Shown one piece after another: positions 63,773 to 64,000 of a stretch of DNA of 64,000 nucleotides. Each line of letters begins with the position of its first letter. The first letter of the stretch is position 1. The DNA is from Iocasia fonsfrigidae (GTDB lineage: Bacteria > Bacillota > Halanaerobiia > Halanaerobiales > DTU029), in NCBI RefSeq assembly GCF_017751145.1, contig NZ_CP046640.1:2770137-2834136 (forward strand). The letters are read 5' to 3'. The position numbers were made by a program, and so were the translations under genes. The notes under the pieces were generated by a model. The model searched no databases, was not told where the DNA came from, and worked only from the letters and a program-made list of their open reading frames with translations.

Positions 63773-64000
63773 TTAAGACTGTACCATATTACGACATTCT
63801 GTAGCACAATCACGGCAGACCTGGGCACAGGTTTGACAGTGATTATCTTTAAATTCATTACACTCAGCAGCACAGGCATCACAGATATCAGCACATAATT
63901 GACATATTTGACTAGCAAATTGACTATTACCAGCCATGTATTTTGCAGAAACAGAACATATCTCAATACAGTCCTTCAACATTTCCATACACTCAATTCT
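63773..64000 (-). CDS. DUF326 four-helix Cys-rich (Csp-like) protein, partial
   Basis: The visible 75 codons are open to the window edge; the frame continues upstream of the Met at 63988 (RIECMEMLKD), so the true start is outside. Regular CxxxC spacing (CIEICSVSAKYM, CQLCADICDACAAEC, CQTCAQVCRDCATEC) is that of the DUF326/Csp four-helix bundle, which in characterised members stores Cu(I) through cysteines lining the bundle. Metal identity here is unknown. Confidence 0.9.
   Translation of the reverse strand, partial: RIECMEMLKDCIEICSVSAKYMAGNSQFASQICQLCADICDACAAECNEFKDNHCQTCAQVCRDCATECRNMVQS

Noticed and set aside
1-64000. CRISPR arrays, tRNA/rRNA genes, prophage or intact insertion sequences
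   Set aside because: I found no regularly spaced repeats, no tRNA-like cloverleaf, no rRNA blocks and no transposase or phage structural genes.

Overview
The window looks like a chromosomal segment of a low-GC, anaerobic, spore-forming bacterium with a two-membrane envelope, most likely a halophile of the Halanaerobiales. The evidence is AT-rich DNA with strong Shine-Dalgarno sites, sporulation genes (SpoIIP, a Spo0E-like protein), an outer-membrane beta-barrel remnant ending in phenylalanine, solute-binding proteins with SPase I-type signals, and salt-adaptation systems (Mrp antiporter, glycine betaine ABC transporter). Tungsten metabolism (tungstate uptake, aldehyde:ferredoxin oxidoreductase) indicates a fermentative anaerobe. 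The assignment is inference; no rRNA or tRNA is present.

Layout. 0-7 kb: iron block. DUF2023 and flavodoxin, a porin remnant, then a long minus-strand operon of two secreted proteins whose predicted mature forms start with His (172-aa protein, DUF4198), a FeoB split into separate membrane and GTPase genes in reversed order with two FeoA proteins between, a 46-aa FeoB-associated Cys-rich protein, a Fur-family regulator and DUF2325. Three TTAGG-N4-CCTAA palindromes (DtxR/IdeR-like) lie at the two upstream regions. 7-12.4 kb: decayed genes (GNAT, a possible speD relic, a duplicated helicase 3' end), a DUF89 phosphatase, an OPT peptide transporter and a PqqD-like protein. 12.4-18.7 kb: a BMP-type nucleoside ABC transporter plus an unknown secreted protein, under a consensus promoter and a tandem guanine/PRPP riboswitch with one terminator. 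19.5-28.4 kb: tungstate transporter tupABC followed by molybdopterin genes (two moeA, moaA, moaC-MOSC, mogA, mobB), headed by a Moco/Tuco-family riboswitch. 28.5-34.5 kb: moeB, moaD, a radical SAM maturase and tungsten AOR, the AOR driven by a sigma-54 promoter with its activator alongside.

34.7-41.7 kb: DEAD-box helicase, cold-shock protein, HD-GYP protein, chemoreceptor, a hidden Spo0E-like gene, an unusual HTH-PAS-HD-GYP fusion and DUF1657. 41.8-48.6 kb: Mrp antiporter operon with a split MrpA and two extra tandem antiporter-like subunits. 48.8-52 kb: glycine betaine transporter with a terminator-like hairpin in its leader. 52-54.5 kb: SpoIIP and a HEAT-repeat membrane protein. 54.5-61.1 kb: a sugar locus with intact GH2 enzyme and LacI regulator (two perfect operators) but a transporter broken by several frameshifts. 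61.2-64 kb: GNAT, DUF3006, a secreted metallo-beta-lactamase/lamin-tail protein, a small XRE regulator and a partial Cys-rich DUF326 protein.

Recurring theme: in several operons a stem-loop lies directly between a secreted/binding-protein gene and the membrane-transporter genes. No CRISPR array, intact insertion sequence or prophage was seen. The most notable items are the tandem guanine/PRPP RNA gate, the tungsten-cofactor RNA with mutually exclusive hairpins, the permuted split Feo operon with its secreted partners and operators, and the HTH-PAS-HD-GYP protein.
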